From Streptomyces sp. HmicA12 (GTDB lineage Bacteria; Actinomycetota; Actinomycetes; Streptomycetales; Streptomycetaceae), in contig NZ_KB891852.1 of assembly GCF_000373565.1 (NCBI RefSeq), positions 264,393-328,392 of the forward strand: a DNA stretch of 64,000 bases, in the 5' to 3' direction. Below are positions 34,291-44,657 of this stretch, one piece after another (the first letter of the stretch is position 1; each line of letters opens with the position of its first letter). The position numbers and the translations under genes are program-made. The notes under the pieces were generated by a model. It ran no database searches. It was given only the letters and a program-made list of their open reading frames with translations, and was not told the DNA's origin.

Positions 34291-35511
34291 ATGCGTCCGA
34301 CAACTGCCTGGCAGGCCATGACCCAGCGCCCGCTGAGCTTCCTGACCTCCAGCTGGCCCTGGCGGTCCCTCGCCTATCTGAGCGGGGGCGTCGTGGTCGG
34401 CGCCGCAGCCGTGCTCTTCTTCGCCCTGGGCCTGGCCGCGGGGATCGCCCTCCTCGTCGTCCTCATCGGCATCGCGCCGCTGGTCGGCCTGGTGCTCGCG
34501 TCGACCGTCGTGGGCCGGGTGGAGCGGCGCCGGCTGCGTCTGGTGGACCTGGACCGGCTGCCCGATCCGCACCGGGCCCCCGACGACCCCGGCCTGCGGG
34601 CCTGGGCGGTCACTCGCCTCAAGGAGCAGGTGACCTGGCGGGAGTTGATGTTCACGCTGCTGTCGGCGGCGGCCCTGTGGTGGCTCGACCTGCTGGTTCT
34701 CGGCTTCTCTTTCGGCCTGCCCGCCGCCACCTTCACCGCGACCGACGGGACCACCTGGCCCTGGACGGTGTTCGGGGCGATCGTGCTGCTCGCCTCGCCC
34801 TACACGGTGACCTCCTGGGCGGGCGCGCGGGCGGCGATGGCCCGCACCTACCTCGCGCCCCGCGACAAGGAGCTCGGGGAGGAGCTGCGCGAGGTGCGCG
34901 CCTCACAGTCGCGGTTGCTCGATGCCTTCGACGCCGAGCGGGTTCGTATAGAACGGGATCTGCACGACGGGGCGCAGCAGCGGCTCGTCTCGCTCGGGAT
35001 GACCTTGGGGATGCTGCGCCTCGAAGTTCCCAGCGACTCGACACAGGCCGAGCTGCTGTCCCAGGCGGAGATCCAACTCTCCGCCGCACACAGGGAGTTG
35101 CGGTCGTTGATCCGGGGCCTGAACCCGCCTGTGCTCGCCGATCACGGCCTGGTCGCGGCGATCGAGGACTACGCGGGCCGCTTCCCGATCCCGGTGATGG
35201 TGGATCTGCGGCTGCCCGAGCGGCTGCCCAGGAAGCTGGAGACGACCATGTACTACCTGATCAGTGAGGCGCTGACGAACATCGCCAAGCACAGCGGGGC
35301 CCAGCGTGCCCAGGTGAACGGCCGATGCCATGCCGACCTGCTGACCCTCTACATCCTGGACAACGGTCGCGGCGGGGTCGACCTGGAAGGAGGCACCGGT
35401 CTGACCGGGCTCGCGGACCGGGTGAAGGCGATCGACGGCCGGATACAGGTGTCCAGTCCGGTCGGTGGTCCGACTCTGTTGCACGTGGAGGTTCCGTGTC
35501 GCTTCGCCTGA
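34291..35511 (+). CDS. NarL-system sensor histidine kinase (HisKA_3 type)
   Basis: The 406-aa protein has two pairs of membrane helices (about 27-75 and 118-175). A coiled linker leads to the HisKA_3 dimerisation domain with H225 in ERDLHDGAQQRLVSLGMTLG, and a HATPase domain with YLISEALTNIAKHSGA, LDNGRGG and GTGLTGLADRV. It has no large extracellular domain, so it probably senses within the membrane or through the neighbouring ABC transporter. It overlaps the response regulator gene by 16 bp. Confidence 0.9.
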   Translation: MRPTTAWQAMTQRPLSFLTSSWPWRSLAYLSGGVVVGAAAVLFFALGLAAGIALLVVLIGIAPLVGLVLASTVVGRVERRRLRLVDLDRLPDPHRAPDDPGLRAWAVTRLKEQVTWRELMFTLLSAAALWWLDLLVLGFSFGLPAATFTATDGTTWPWTVFGAIVLLASPYTVTSWAGARAAMARTYLAPRDKELGEELREVRASQSRLLDAFDAERVRIERDLHDGAQQRLVSLGMTLGMLRLEVPSDSTQAELLSQAEIQLSAAHRELRSLIRGLNPPVLADHGLVAAIEDYAGRFPIPVMVDLRLPERLPRKLETTMYYLISEALTNIAKHSGAQRAQVNGRCHADLLTLYILDNGRGGVDLEGGTGLTGLADRVKAIDGRIQVSSPVGGPTLLHVEVPCRFA

Positions 35512-36143
35512 TCGTGGCCGAGGACGCCGTTCTGCTGAGAGAAGGCCTGGTCGGGCTCGTCGAACGGGTCGGCCACAAGGTGGTGGCGGCCGTCGGGGAC
35601 GCCGACGCCCTGGTCGAGGCGGTCCGCGCCGACCTGCCCGACCTGATCGTCACCGACGTACGGATGCCGCCGACCCTCGGCGACGACGGACTGCGCAGGG
35701 CGGTGCAACTGCGCGAGGAGTTCCCCGGGCTCCCCGTGCTCGTCCTCAGCCAGTACGTCGAACGCTCCTATGCCCTGCGTCTGTTGGATTCGGGCGGTGG
35801 CGCGGGCGTCGGCTATCTGCTCAAGGAACGGGTGAGCGCGGTCACCGACTTCATGGCCGCGATCGACCGGGTCGCCGCAGGCGGGACCGTGGTGGACCCG
35901 GAAGTCATCACTCAACTGGTCCGGTTGCGCCAGGACCCGCTGGAAAGACTGAGCCCCCGGGAACGCGAGGTGCTCGCGCTGATAGCGGAGGGACGTACCA
36001 ATGCCAGCCTCGCGAAGCACTTGTTCATCAGCGAAGCGGCGGTCAACAAACACATCGGGAACATCTTCAGCAAGCTGGATCTGCCGGTGGACACCGAGGG
36101 CCACCGGCGAGTCCTCGCGGTCCTCGCCTTCCTGAGTGCCTGA
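35496..36143 (+). CDS. NarL/LuxR-type response regulator
   Basis: The 215-aa regulator has the acidic EDAV at its start, D54 in LIVTDVRMPP, and a C-terminal LuxR helix-turn-helix (LSPREREVLALIAEGRTNASLAKHLFISEAAVNKHIGNIFSKL). The GTG start at 35496 lies inside the kinase gene. Its stop codon falls in a block of 8-bp tandem repeats, so the C-terminus (LAFLSA) could vary in length between strains. It probably controls the divergent ABC exporter. Confidence 0.92.
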   Translation: MSLRLIVAEDAVLLREGLVGLVERVGHKVVAAVGDADALVEAVRADLPDLIVTDVRMPPTLGDDGLRRAVQLREEFPGLPVLVLSQYVERSYALRLLDSGGGAGVGYLLKERVSAVTDFMAAIDRVAAGGTVVDPEVITQLVRLRQDPLERLSPREREVLALIAEGRTNASLAKHLFISEAAVNKHIGNIFSKLDLPVDTEGHRRVLAVLAFLSA

Positions 36144-36184
36144 GTGCCTGAGTGCCTGAGGGGCGTATGGGCGTATGGGCGTAA
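36132..36184. repeat. Two adjacent 8-bp tandem repeat blocks
   Basis: CTGAGTGC is repeated about 3.5 times (36132-36160), followed at once by three units of GGGCGTAT (36161-36184, the last ending AA). The first block contains the stop codon of the response regulator gene. This looks like replication-slippage DNA. Confidence 0.85.
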
Positions 36185-36203
36185 GGGAGGCGAGGGTCGC
36201 CCC

Positions 36204-36659
36204 TCAGCCCAGGCTGTAGCACCGGATCACGATGGCGTCGCCGTCGTCGTGGGCGAGGCCCACGAACACGGTGCGGGTCAGCCAGAGATGGGCGGGGGCG
36301 TCGGTGCGGAAGACGGGGGCCGTGCGGAAGTAGACGTCGGGGGCGCCGGACCCGGCGGGGTCCGGGTGGCTCTCGTGGTAGTAGCCGCGGTTGACGATGT
36401 CGATGACGGCTCCGTCGTCGGCCCGCAGAAGGTAGCGGGCCTCCAGTTGGCAGACCTCGCCGCGGGTGCTCGACCAGTCACCGCCACCGGACAGGACCGT
36501 GCCGGTGAGGCGGGGGCCGCGCACGGTCCCGCCGGTGATCGGGGTGAACTCGGTGTGTTCGCCGGTGCCGTGGCCGATGTGGAGCGGGGTGGCGATCTCG
36601 GCGCGGATCTCGAAGGCGTAGGAGAGGGTCGGGGAGGTAGGGGAGGTAGGAGTGGGCAT
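36204..36659 (-). CDS. DUF3237 protein
   Basis: The 151-aa protein begins with a Thr/Pro/Ser repeat (TPTSPTSPTLSY). The DUF3237 beta-barrel follows: AFEIRAEIATPLHIGHG, GGTVRGPRLTGTVLSGGGDW, ARYLLRADDGAVIDIVNRGYY and APAHLWLTRTVFVGLAH. The family is small and functionally unassigned; it often occurs with hydrolases and transporters for aromatic or amide compounds. It lies 9 bp downstream of the oppF-type gene and is probably the last gene of that operon. Confidence 0.85.
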   Translation of the reverse strand: MPTPTSPTSPTLSYAFEIRAEIATPLHIGHGTGEHTEFTPITGGTVRGPRLTGTVLSGGGDWSSTRGEVCQLEARYLLRADDGAVIDIVNRGYYHESHPDPAGSGAPDVYFRTAPVFRTDAPAHLWLTRTVFVGLAHDDGDAIVIRCYSLG

Positions 36660-36668
36660 CGGGGCTCC

Positions 36669-37396
36669 TCAGGGGGTCGGGGCGGGGCGGCGTTTCGGTT
36701 TCCAGCCGGGGCGGGGCACCGAGTCGAGCAGTGTGCGGGTGTACGGGTTCTGGGGGTCTGTCAGGACCTCGTGTGCCGGGCCCTGTTCGACGATGCGGCC
36801 GTGGTGCATCACCGCCACGTCGTCGCAGACGTGTCGTACGACGCCGAGGTCGTGGGTGATGAACAGGTAGGCCACGCCGGTGCGTTCGCGGATGACGCGG
36901 AGCAGGGTGAGGATCTGGGCCTGCACGGACACGTCCAGGGCGGCCACCGCCTCGTCGAGGATCAGGATGCGCGGCCGCACCGCCAGGGCCCGCGCGATGG
37001 CGACGCGTTGGCGCTGGCCGCCGGAGAGGGCGCGGGGGAGCGACGCGGCCTGGCGTTCGTCGAGGCCGACCTGGTCCAGGTGTTCGGCGACGCGGTGATC
37101 GCGGGCCGCGCCGCGCAGGCCGGTGTGGAGCGCGATCACTTCGGCGAGGGCGTCGCGCACCCGTTGGCGGCGGTCGAGGGAGGCGTACGGGTCCTGGAAG
37201 ACGAGTTGGACGGCGCGGGGGCCTCCGGCGGTGTGGATGGTGCCGGAGGTGGGGGTTTCCAGGCCGGCGATCATGCGGGCCGTGGTGGTCTTGCCCGAGC
37301 CGGACTCGCCGACGATGGCCAGGGCGCCGCCTTCGCGGAGGGTGAGGTTGACGTCGTCGACCGCCAGGGTGGGGCCGAACTCCTTGCGTAGGTTGG

Positions 37397-37418
<22 letters not shown>
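36669..37418 (-). CDS. Oligopeptide/dipeptide-type ABC importer ATP-binding protein (OppF-like)
   Basis: The 249-aa ATPase starts MHPALQVTNLRKEFGPTLAV. It has Walker A VGESGSGKTTTARM, Q-loop LVFQDPYASLDRRQRV, signature LSGGQRQRVAIARAL, Walker B ILILDEAVAALDVSV and H-loop YLFITHDLG. The ATG at 37418 lies inside the end of the previous ATPase gene (22-bp overlap). It lacks most of the usual C-terminal OppF iron-sulfur extension, ending soon after NPYTRTLLDSVP. It forms the second nucleotide-binding subunit of the importer. Confidence 0.9.
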
Positions 37419-38478
<1,060 letters not shown>

Positions 38479-38482
<4 letters not shown>

Positions 38483-39348
38483 CGGGCATCCTCTCCGAGG
38501 AGTCGTCGTGACAGGCCGTTGCCGAGCAGGCTGCACGCGATCACGAAGACGACGATCACCAGGCCCGCGTACAGGGACTGCTCGGCCCGCCCGGCGAGGA
38601 CTCCGGACGTGCCCTGCGCGACCATCAGTCCCCACTCGGCGGTCGGCGGCTGCGCGCCGAGGCCGATGAAGGAGAACGCCGCCACGTCGAGCAGCGTGTA
38701 GCCGAACGAGACCGTGACCTGGACGAGCACCAGCGGCAGCAGGTTCGGGGTGATGTGGCGCAGGCAGATCCGCCACCCGGACAGGCCCAGCATGCGCAGC
38801 GCCGACACGTACGGCAGATGCGTCTCGCGCAGCGCCGCCCCGCGCACCGTGCGGGCCACGTACGGGAGATACGCGACGGAGAGCGTCACCACCGCCACCC
38901 GCAGTCCCGCGCCGAACACGGCCGCGCCGACCACCGCGAGGATCAGTCCCGGGAAGCCGAAGACCACGTTCAGGGCGGCGGAGACGGCCCGGTCGTACCA
39001 GCCGCCCCGCCACGCCGCCGAGATGGCGAGCGCCGTGCCGACGGTGCTCGCCACGACCGTGACCACGGCGGGCGCGAGCAGGCTGGGCCGTGCCCCGAAC
39101 AGGATCCGGGACAGGACGTCCCGCCCGGTGTCGTCGGTGCCGAGCCAGTGCGCCGCCGAACTGCCCTGGTAGACCGCCATGGGGTCGACGGCCTCGGGAT
39201 CGTACGGGGCGATCAGCGGTGCGCACACGGCGGCCAGGATCACCAGGGCGACGACGCCGGCCGAGGCGATCAGCGTCCACCGGCCGCGCGCCCGGACCCG
39301 CAGACGCGCCAACACCCCGACAGATCCTGCGATGTGATAGGTCGTCAT
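38479..39348 (-). CDS. ABC importer permease, OppC-like
   Basis: The 289-aa permease starts with TM1 (LIASAGVVALVILAAVCAPLIAPYDP) and LGTDDTGRDVLSRILFGARPSL, the OppC signature before the second helix. The EAA-type coupling loop contains ALRETHLPYVSALRMLGLSGWRICLRHITPNLLPLV. It pairs with the OppB-like protein to form the membrane channel. It overlaps both neighbouring genes by 4 bp. Confidence 0.92.
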
Positions 39349-40298
39349 GCCGTGGCCTCCAAGGGCGTGCGGCGGTCGAGGAGGGCGGTGACGACATCCA
39401 CGACCGTGTTCACGCCGACGAACAGCACCACGCTGATCAGCGCGAGCGCCTGCACCACCGCCAGGTCCTGCTTCGCGGCGCTCTGCACGAGCAGCGCCCC
39501 GATGCCGTTGACGCCGAAGGCCTGCTCCACGACGGCGCAGCCCGCGATCAGGCCGGCCACGGCGACGCCGGAGACCGAGAAGATGGGCGCGGAGGCGTTG
39601 CGCAGCACGTGCTTGCGGACGACGAGGTGTTCCGGCAGGCCCCGGCCGCGCGCCGTCTGCACGTGCTCGGAGGCGAGTTCGGCACGGACCGCGGACCGAG
39701 TCACCTGGGCCACGTACGCGAGCCAGGTCGCGGCCAGCGCCAGTGCCGGGAGGGTGAGGTGTTCGACGCGGCCGCCGAATCCGCTGCCCGTCCCGTACGC
39801 GGGGAACCAGCTCCAGCGCACCGACAGCCACCAGATCAGCAGCACCGACATCACGAACGTGGGCACCGCCATCAGCGCCGTCGTCACCGTCGTGATGATC
39901 GTGTCGCCGATGCCGCCGCGCAGCGCGGCGAGCGTGCCCAGCGCGACGCCCGCGCCGATGATCAGCACGGCCGCGTACGCGACGAGGAAGAGCGTGTTGC
40001 CGATGCGGTCGCCGACGAGGTGGGTGACCGAGTCCTGATAGCTGAGGGACTGACCCGCGTCACCGTGCAGCAGCCCGGTAAGCCACCGCCAATACCCCTG
40101 CAGAAAGGGGTCGTCGAGGTGGTACGCGCGGTGGATCTCGGCGATCAGCTTCTCGCTGGGCGGCTTGCCCCCGCCCAGCAGCAGGGTCGCCGGATCGCCC
40201 GGCGAGACGAACAGCGCGCCGTAGACGGCGAGGCTCGCGACGAGCGCGGTCGCCACCAGCAGCCCGGCGCGCCGGACCACGAACCGCCAGACGCTCAT
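39345..40298 (-). CDS. ABC importer permease, OppB-like
   Basis: The 317-aa permease starts MSVWRFVVRRAGLLVATALVAS, with TM1 and an extracytoplasmic loop that includes GDPATLLLGGG. The RIGNTLFLVAYAAVLIIGAG and LPEHLVVRKHVLRNASAPIFSVSG segments are the conserved OppB helix and EAA loop. TM helices are visible to the end. It overlaps both neighbouring genes by 4 bp and forms the channel with the OppC-like protein. Confidence 0.92.
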   Translation of the reverse strand: MSVWRFVVRRAGLLVATALVASLAVYGALFVSPGDPATLLLGGGKPPSEKLIAEIHRAYHLDDPFLQGYWRWLTGLLHGDAGQSLSYQDSVTHLVGDRIGNTLFLVAYAAVLIIGAGVALGTLAALRGGIGDTIITTVTTALMAVPTFVMSVLLIWWLSVRWSWFPAYGTGSGFGGRVEHLTLPALALAATWLAYVAQVTRSAVRAELASEHVQTARGRGLPEHLVVRKHVLRNASAPIFSVSGVAVAGLIAGCAVVEQAFGVNGIGALLVQSAAKQDLAVVQALALISVVLFVGVNTVVDVVTALLDRRTPLEATA

Positions 40299-41935
40299 GA
40301 CGTGCCGCCCAGCATCGCCGCCCACGGCATGTTGATGTACGCGAAGGAGGCGGGGGCGCCGCTGAGCCGCTTGTTCAGGAACACGCGCTCGTACGGACAG
40401 ACGATCGGGACGACCGGCAGGTCCTCGGAGTAGAGCGCCTGCCCGGCGACGAACTCCTTCGCGGAGCCCGCCGGATCGAGGGTGCTCCTGGCCTTGCGCA
40501 GATGTGAAGTGACCTTGTTGTTCCGGTACTTGATCCAGTTCAGCGGGGACGCGGGATCGGTGAACATCTCCGCGTACGAGAGCGGGTCGGGGATCTCCAC
40601 GTAGCCGAGGGCGATCGTCGCGTCGAGGCCCTTGCGCAGCGCCGGGTTGTAGAACATGCCCGACATCTGGGTCGGCTGGAGCTGCCGGATCACGATCTTC
40701 AGGCCGATCTTCTTCGCGGCGGCCTGGAGGAAGGTGAGGGTCTGCAGGGACTGCTGGTCGCCGGCGGCGGTCGCGAACGTGATCGTGCGCTGCTTCGGCG
40801 CGGCCTCGTCGACGAGCTTCCTCGCCTTCGCCGTGTCGGGGTCGGGGATCTCGGGCAGCGCCGCGTACCCCTGCGCGTACACGTCCTTGGCCTCGCTGTT
40901 CTTCCAGACCAGGGACGGGACGAAGGTCTTCTCGCGCCGTGCGGCACCGTCGTACACATTGCGGATCAGGGCTGTGCGGTCCAGGACGAGGGAGAGCGCG
41001 TCGGTGATGCGGCGGTCGGCGAGCGGTGAGGTGGGGCCGGTGCCGGTGAGGAAGACGGTCTGCGCCGAGGGGCCGTAGTAGAGCTTCCCCGCGTCGGAGG
41101 AGCGCAGTGCCTTGGCGACCGTGGACGGGATCTCGTAACTCCCGTCCATCTGACCGGAGATGAGGGCACTCGTAAGCGTTCCGTTGTCGGTGATGAAGCG
41201 GAAGGTCAGCCGCTTCACCTTGGGGCGGAGCTTCGTGTCCCAGTAGTGGGTGTTGCGGGTGACGGTGAGGGACTCGCCGGGCTGCCAGCGCTTCAGCTCG
41301 AACGGGCCCGTGCACATCAGGCCGCCCTTCGCCGTGCCGTAGTCCTGGCCGGCCTTCTTCAGGTACGCGGCCTTGCTGACCGCCCCGAAGCCGTTGACGA
41401 GGTACTTCAGGAACAGCTCGTCGGGCGCGCGGAAACGGACCGTGACCTGGTGGCTGCCGGTCGCCTTGATGGTCGTCACGCCGGCGAGGACGGGCGCGTT
41501 GACGCTGCGGGTGGCCGGGACGCGCTGCCGCTCCAGGCTCGCCACGACGTCCGTGGCGGTCATCGGGGAGCCGTCCCAGAAGGTCACGCCGTGGCGGAGG
41601 TTCAGGACCAGTGTCTTCGGGTCGGGGCGGTGCCAGGAGGTGGCGAGGCCGGGCGCCGTCGAGTAGTCGGGGCGCAGCCGGATCAGTGGGTCGCAGAGGT
41701 TGGAGGCGACCGTGCTGGGCGAGTAGTCGCCGACCCGGGCCGGGTCGAGCGTGGTGGGTTCACCGGTCGGCAGGTTCCAGGTGACGTCGTCGAGTGTGCC
41801 GTGCGCGGCGGGCGTCGTGCCGGTCAGCTTCACCGCGCCGCCGGACGAGGGGTCCTTCGCGGTGCCGCCGCCCGCGGAACACGCCGTCAGGGCCAGGGCG
41901 GTGAGAGCGAGGGCGGTGCGTCGGGGAGCGTGCAT
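40295..41935 (-). CDS. ABC importer substrate-binding lipoprotein (peptide/opine/nickel family 5)
   Basis: The 546-aa protein has a lipoprotein signal: basic MHAPRRT, core ALALTALALTA, and the lipobox LTAC with Cys19. The mature SBP_bac_5 domain contains EPTTLDPARVGDYSPSTVASNLCDPL, TLVLNLRHGVTFWDGSPMTATDVVASL and YEIPSTVAKAL. It delivers oligopeptides or similar compounds to the OppBC-like channel. It lies 59 bp downstream of the CocE-type hydrolase gene, so hydrolase and importer are likely one operon under the TetR operator at 43792. Confidence 0.92.
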   Translation of the reverse strand: MHAPRRTALALTALALTACSAGGGTAKDPSSGGAVKLTGTTPAAHGTLDDVTWNLPTGEPTTLDPARVGDYSPSTVASNLCDPLIRLRPDYSTAPGLATSWHRPDPKTLVLNLRHGVTFWDGSPMTATDVVASLERQRVPATRSVNAPVLAGVTTIKATGSHQVTVRFRAPDELFLKYLVNGFGAVSKAAYLKKAGQDYGTAKGGLMCTGPFELKRWQPGESLTVTRNTHYWDTKLRPKVKRLTFRFITDNGTLTSALISGQMDGSYEIPSTVAKALRSSDAGKLYYGPSAQTVFLTGTGPTSPLADRRITDALSLVLDRTALIRNVYDGAARREKTFVPSLVWKNSEAKDVYAQGYAALPEIPDPDTAKARKLVDEAAPKQRTITFATAAGDQQSLQTLTFLQAAAKKIGLKIVIRQLQPTQMSGMFYNPALRKGLDATIALGYVEIPDPLSYAEMFTDPASPLNWIKYRNNKVTSHLRKARSTLDPAGSAKEFVAGQALYSEDLPVVPIVCPYERVFLNKRLSGAPASFAYINMPWAAMLGGTS

Positions 41936-41994
41936 GAGGGTGCTCCTGATCGGGGAGTGCTGCGTGGATGCGGGGGTCCTTCGGTGCGGGGGGT

Positions 41995-43731
41995 TCAGTG
42001 CTGTGCGTGGGGTGTGGGGGAGTGCTGTGCGTCGGGTGCGGGCAGGACGGTGAGCACGAGGCGGGAGGGGAGCGCGCCGCCGGTGTGCAGGGTCTGGGTG
42101 CTCGGCTTGGCGGCGACGGTGGTCCACGGGTTCTCGTCGCTTCCCGACGCGGGCAGGTACATCGGGTAGTCGCTGCTCGCCAGGAGCAGCGCGAGCCGGT
42201 GTCCCGGGCGCAGCCGGTAGCCGGTGTGCCCGAGGTCGACCCGTACGTCGTCGGGCGCGGCGTCGGCCCGTACGCAGACCTCGCCGCGCGCGATCGGATG
42301 GGCCTGCCCGTCGGGGCCGAGGTCGAGCAGCTTCACGAAGACGTCGAACACCGGGGCGCTGCTGGTGACATGGAGGTCGAGGGCGAGCGGGCCCGCGAGG
42401 TCGAGGGGCGCGGCGAGGGCGGGACCGGTGAAGGTGAGCACGTCGTCGCGGGTGGTCAGGGGCGCCAGGTCGGGGTAACTCTGCAACTGGGCGAAGGAGT
42501 TGGGCACCAGGGAGGGGACCAGGTCCTCGGGGTCGTACGTCCATTGCGCTGCAGCGCCGCCGGGCGGGGCTGCCGATCCGTCGAGCTTGAGCCCATCGAT
42601 GCCGTCGAGTCCGTCGAGCGCGTCGAGCCAGAAGGTGCGCTCGACCGCTTCGGGCGGCGGCCAGGACGTCGACGTACGCCAGCCCGCGTGCCCCAACTCC
42701 CATCGGGCCTTGGGCAGTTCACTCACCCGGCGGGTGCCCTTGAGGAACACGTCGAAGAACTCGACGGCCGGGTCCACATAGTCGGGGAGCATCCGGGCGA
42801 GGGCCGCCGGATTCGTGGCGTGGTCCGTCTCCTCGGTCGCCGGGGCGTCGGCGAGCCGGTAGTTCTCGTGGTCGATCGCGCCCGCCCACAGGTACTGCAC
42901 GGCGTCCCAGCCCGGCCGCGCGGCCAGTTCCATGTAGTCGCCCATGTGCGGCGTCACGATGTTGTCGAACCAGCCCACGCAGTGCAGCACCGGCACCGGG
43001 CGCGCGTCGAAGGGGTGCAGGCCGCGCGCCGGGAACAGGTCCGTGAAGCGCGGGGCCAGCAGGTCGAACCAGGTGGAGCGGGCGCCGATCGCGCGGAACG
43101 CCTCCTCGAACTGGTCGATGACCGGGCGGACGGCGCGGTCCGGCTCGTAGTCGTACACGCCTTGGTCGACCCAGTAGTGCGCGAAGTACTCGATGCCCTC
43201 CAGCCAGACGGGCCGGCCGACCGGAGCCGTGTTCTGCGCGGTCGCGTTGAAGTCGACCGTGGTCACGCGCGGCACGATCGCGCGCAGCGCCGGATGCTGG
43301 GAGGCCACCGCGGCCCACTGGGTGAACCCGTAGTACGAGTCGCCGAACATGCCCACCAGCCCGTCGGACCAGGGCTGTCGGACGATCCAGTCGATCGTGT
43401 CGTAGCCGTCGTCCGGTTCCCTCAGGAACGGCACGGTCGGGCCCTCGGAGCGGAATTTGCCGCGTACGTCCTGCACGACGACCGCGTAGCCGCATGCGGT
43501 GAAGCGGGCCGCGACCTCGTCGAAGTACACGTAGCGGCTGTTCTTGTCGTAGGGGAGACGGACGAGGACGGCCGGCACGTGGGCGTCCCCGTGCTCGCCC
43601 CTGTGCCGGTCCCCGTGATCGGGCAGGTAGACGTCCGTGGCGAGCCGGACGCCGTCGCGCATCCGCACCCGGAACTCCTGGGCCCTGGACGGGACCGGGG
43701 CCGGGCCGGTGCGCGCGAAAGTGAAGGTCAT
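41995..43731 (-). CDS. CocE/NonD-family hydrolase (X-prolyl dipeptidyl aminopeptidase S15 type)
   Basis: The 578-aa protein starts with FRVRMRDGVRLATDVYLP, the family opening, followed by RLPYDKN, VVVQDVRGKFRSEG and the nucleophile elbow MFGDSYYGFTQW. DHENYRLAD carries the expected His region. The C-terminal jelly-roll domain (from about 370) ends LGHTGYRLRPGHRLALLLASSDYP. Members cleave esters, amides, or peptides at proline, such as cocaine esterase or glutaryl-7-ACA acylase. The physiological substrate is not known, but the operon with a peptide importer and the nearby amidase favour an amide/peptide-utilisation role. The start codon was placed at ATG 43731, after a good GGAG box. Confidence 0.85.
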   Translation of the reverse strand: MTFTFARTGPAPVPSRAQEFRVRMRDGVRLATDVYLPDHGDRHRGEHGDAHVPAVLVRLPYDKNSRYVYFDEVAARFTACGYAVVVQDVRGKFRSEGPTVPFLREPDDGYDTIDWIVRQPWSDGLVGMFGDSYYGFTQWAAVASQHPALRAIVPRVTTVDFNATAQNTAPVGRPVWLEGIEYFAHYWVDQGVYDYEPDRAVRPVIDQFEEAFRAIGARSTWFDLLAPRFTDLFPARGLHPFDARPVPVLHCVGWFDNIVTPHMGDYMELAARPGWDAVQYLWAGAIDHENYRLADAPATEETDHATNPAALARMLPDYVDPAVEFFDVFLKGTRRVSELPKARWELGHAGWRTSTSWPPPEAVERTFWLDALDGLDGIDGLKLDGSAAPPGGAAAQWTYDPEDLVPSLVPNSFAQLQSYPDLAPLTTRDDVLTFTGPALAAPLDLAGPLALDLHVTSSAPVFDVFVKLLDLGPDGQAHPIARGEVCVRADAAPDDVRVDLGHTGYRLRPGHRLALLLASSDYPMYLPASGSDENPWTTVAAKPSTQTLHTGGALPSRLVLTVLPAPDAQHSPTPHAQH

Positions 43732-43791
43732 GAGGGTGAACTCCCGGAGGCAGAGCGCGAGAAGCGGGGCGCGGGGAGGTGCAACGCCGTG

Positions 43792-43808
43792 ATGTAACGA
43801 CGTTGTAT
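43792..43808. promoter_or_regulatory. Candidate TetR operator upstream of the CocE-type gene
   Basis: ATGTAACGACGTTGTAT is an inverted repeat with AACG/CGTT cores around one central base. It is identical at 15 of 17 positions to the site at 44512. A partial copy (TGCAACGCCGT) lies directly upstream at 43780. The position between divergent hydrolase and TetR genes is classic for auto-regulation. Confidence 0.75.
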
Positions 43809-43864
43809 GACAACATTGCAGCTCCGTGTGAACACGGTCAAGCCATTGCGTTAAGGTCGGCGAC

Positions 43865-44440
43865 ATGCCGATCGAGGTAGACGAGGCCAGGCGGCTCGAC
43901 GAGATCGCCGAGGCCACCATTCAGGTCGCCCGCGAGCGCGGCGTCCGTTCCGTGACCATCCGTGCCGTCGCGCAGGAACTCGGCGGCTCCACCGCGATGG
44001 TGACCAACTACGTGTCCAGCCGCGCCGCCCTGATGATCAACGCCCTGCGGCTCGCCGAGGCCGAGTGGGGCCGCGAGATGGCGGAGGCCCTCGACGGGGT
44101 CGAGGGGGAGGAGAGGCTGCGCGCGGCCGTGCGCTGGATGTGCACCACCGAGCGCGACGACGAGGTGCTGCGCCGGCTGCTGATGGAGATCGCCAGTGCC
44201 GGGTCCGAGGCGGGCGGGGAGATCGAGGCGGTGCGCCGGGGAACGTCCCGTCGGTACCGGGAGGAGCTCGGGGTGTTCGCGGCCGAGGCGGGGCTCGCGG
44301 ACGCGGAGTTGGGGGGTGACGTGCTGCATCTGCTGCTGCGGGGGTACTGGCTCGCCACGCTCGAGGACGGGGAGCAGTGGCCCGCGGAGCGGGGGGAGCG
44401 GGCGATCCTGGCGGTGCTGGAGTTGCTGAAATCCGGCTGA
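43865..44440 (+). CDS. TetR-family transcriptional regulator
   Basis: The 191-aa protein has the TetR helix-turn-helix at 10-50 (IAEATIQVARERGVRSVTIRAVAQELGGSTAMVTNYVSSRAALM). An all-helical ligand-binding domain follows, with LLRGYWLATLEDGEQWPAERGERAILAVLELL at the end. The gene is divergent from the CocE-type hydrolase/importer operon and followed by the amidase. Two near-identical palindromes, one in each flanking gap, are its probable operators, so it likely represses both units until a ligand, perhaps the imported amide or peptide, is bound. Confidence 0.9.
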   Translation: MPIEVDEARRLDEIAEATIQVARERGVRSVTIRAVAQELGGSTAMVTNYVSSRAALMINALRLAEAEWGREMAEALDGVEGEERLRAAVRWMCTTERDDEVLRRLLMEIASAGSEAGGEIEAVRRGTSRRYREELGVFAAEAGLADAELGGDVLHLLLRGYWLATLEDGEQWPAERGERAILAVLELLKSG

Positions 44441-44511
44441 GCTCGGCCGAAGCGGGCCTGCGGGGGCGGGGGTTGACAGGTTCTCGGGGTGCGGCGCAGT
44501 CTGAGCGCGTT

Positions 44512-44528
44512 ATGCAACGCCGTTGTAT
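44512..44528. promoter_or_regulatory. Candidate TetR operator upstream of the amidase gene
   Basis: ATGCAACGCCGTTGTAT is a 17-bp inverted repeat with one mismatch per half-site, matching the site at 43792 at 15 of 17 positions. A TTGACA-like -35 element lies at 44473, 33 bp before the operator centre region. Confidence 0.75.
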
Positions 44529-44657
44529 TTAAGTGCGGGGCGTTGTGCTCTGCCCTGTGTGGGGGCTCCACCGGATTCGTCGCGCGCACGCGGCGGAGCC
44601 GCACGTCGACACAGCCCCGCGCCCCTGATGAATCACCGCATCCCGAAGAGGTGCCCT

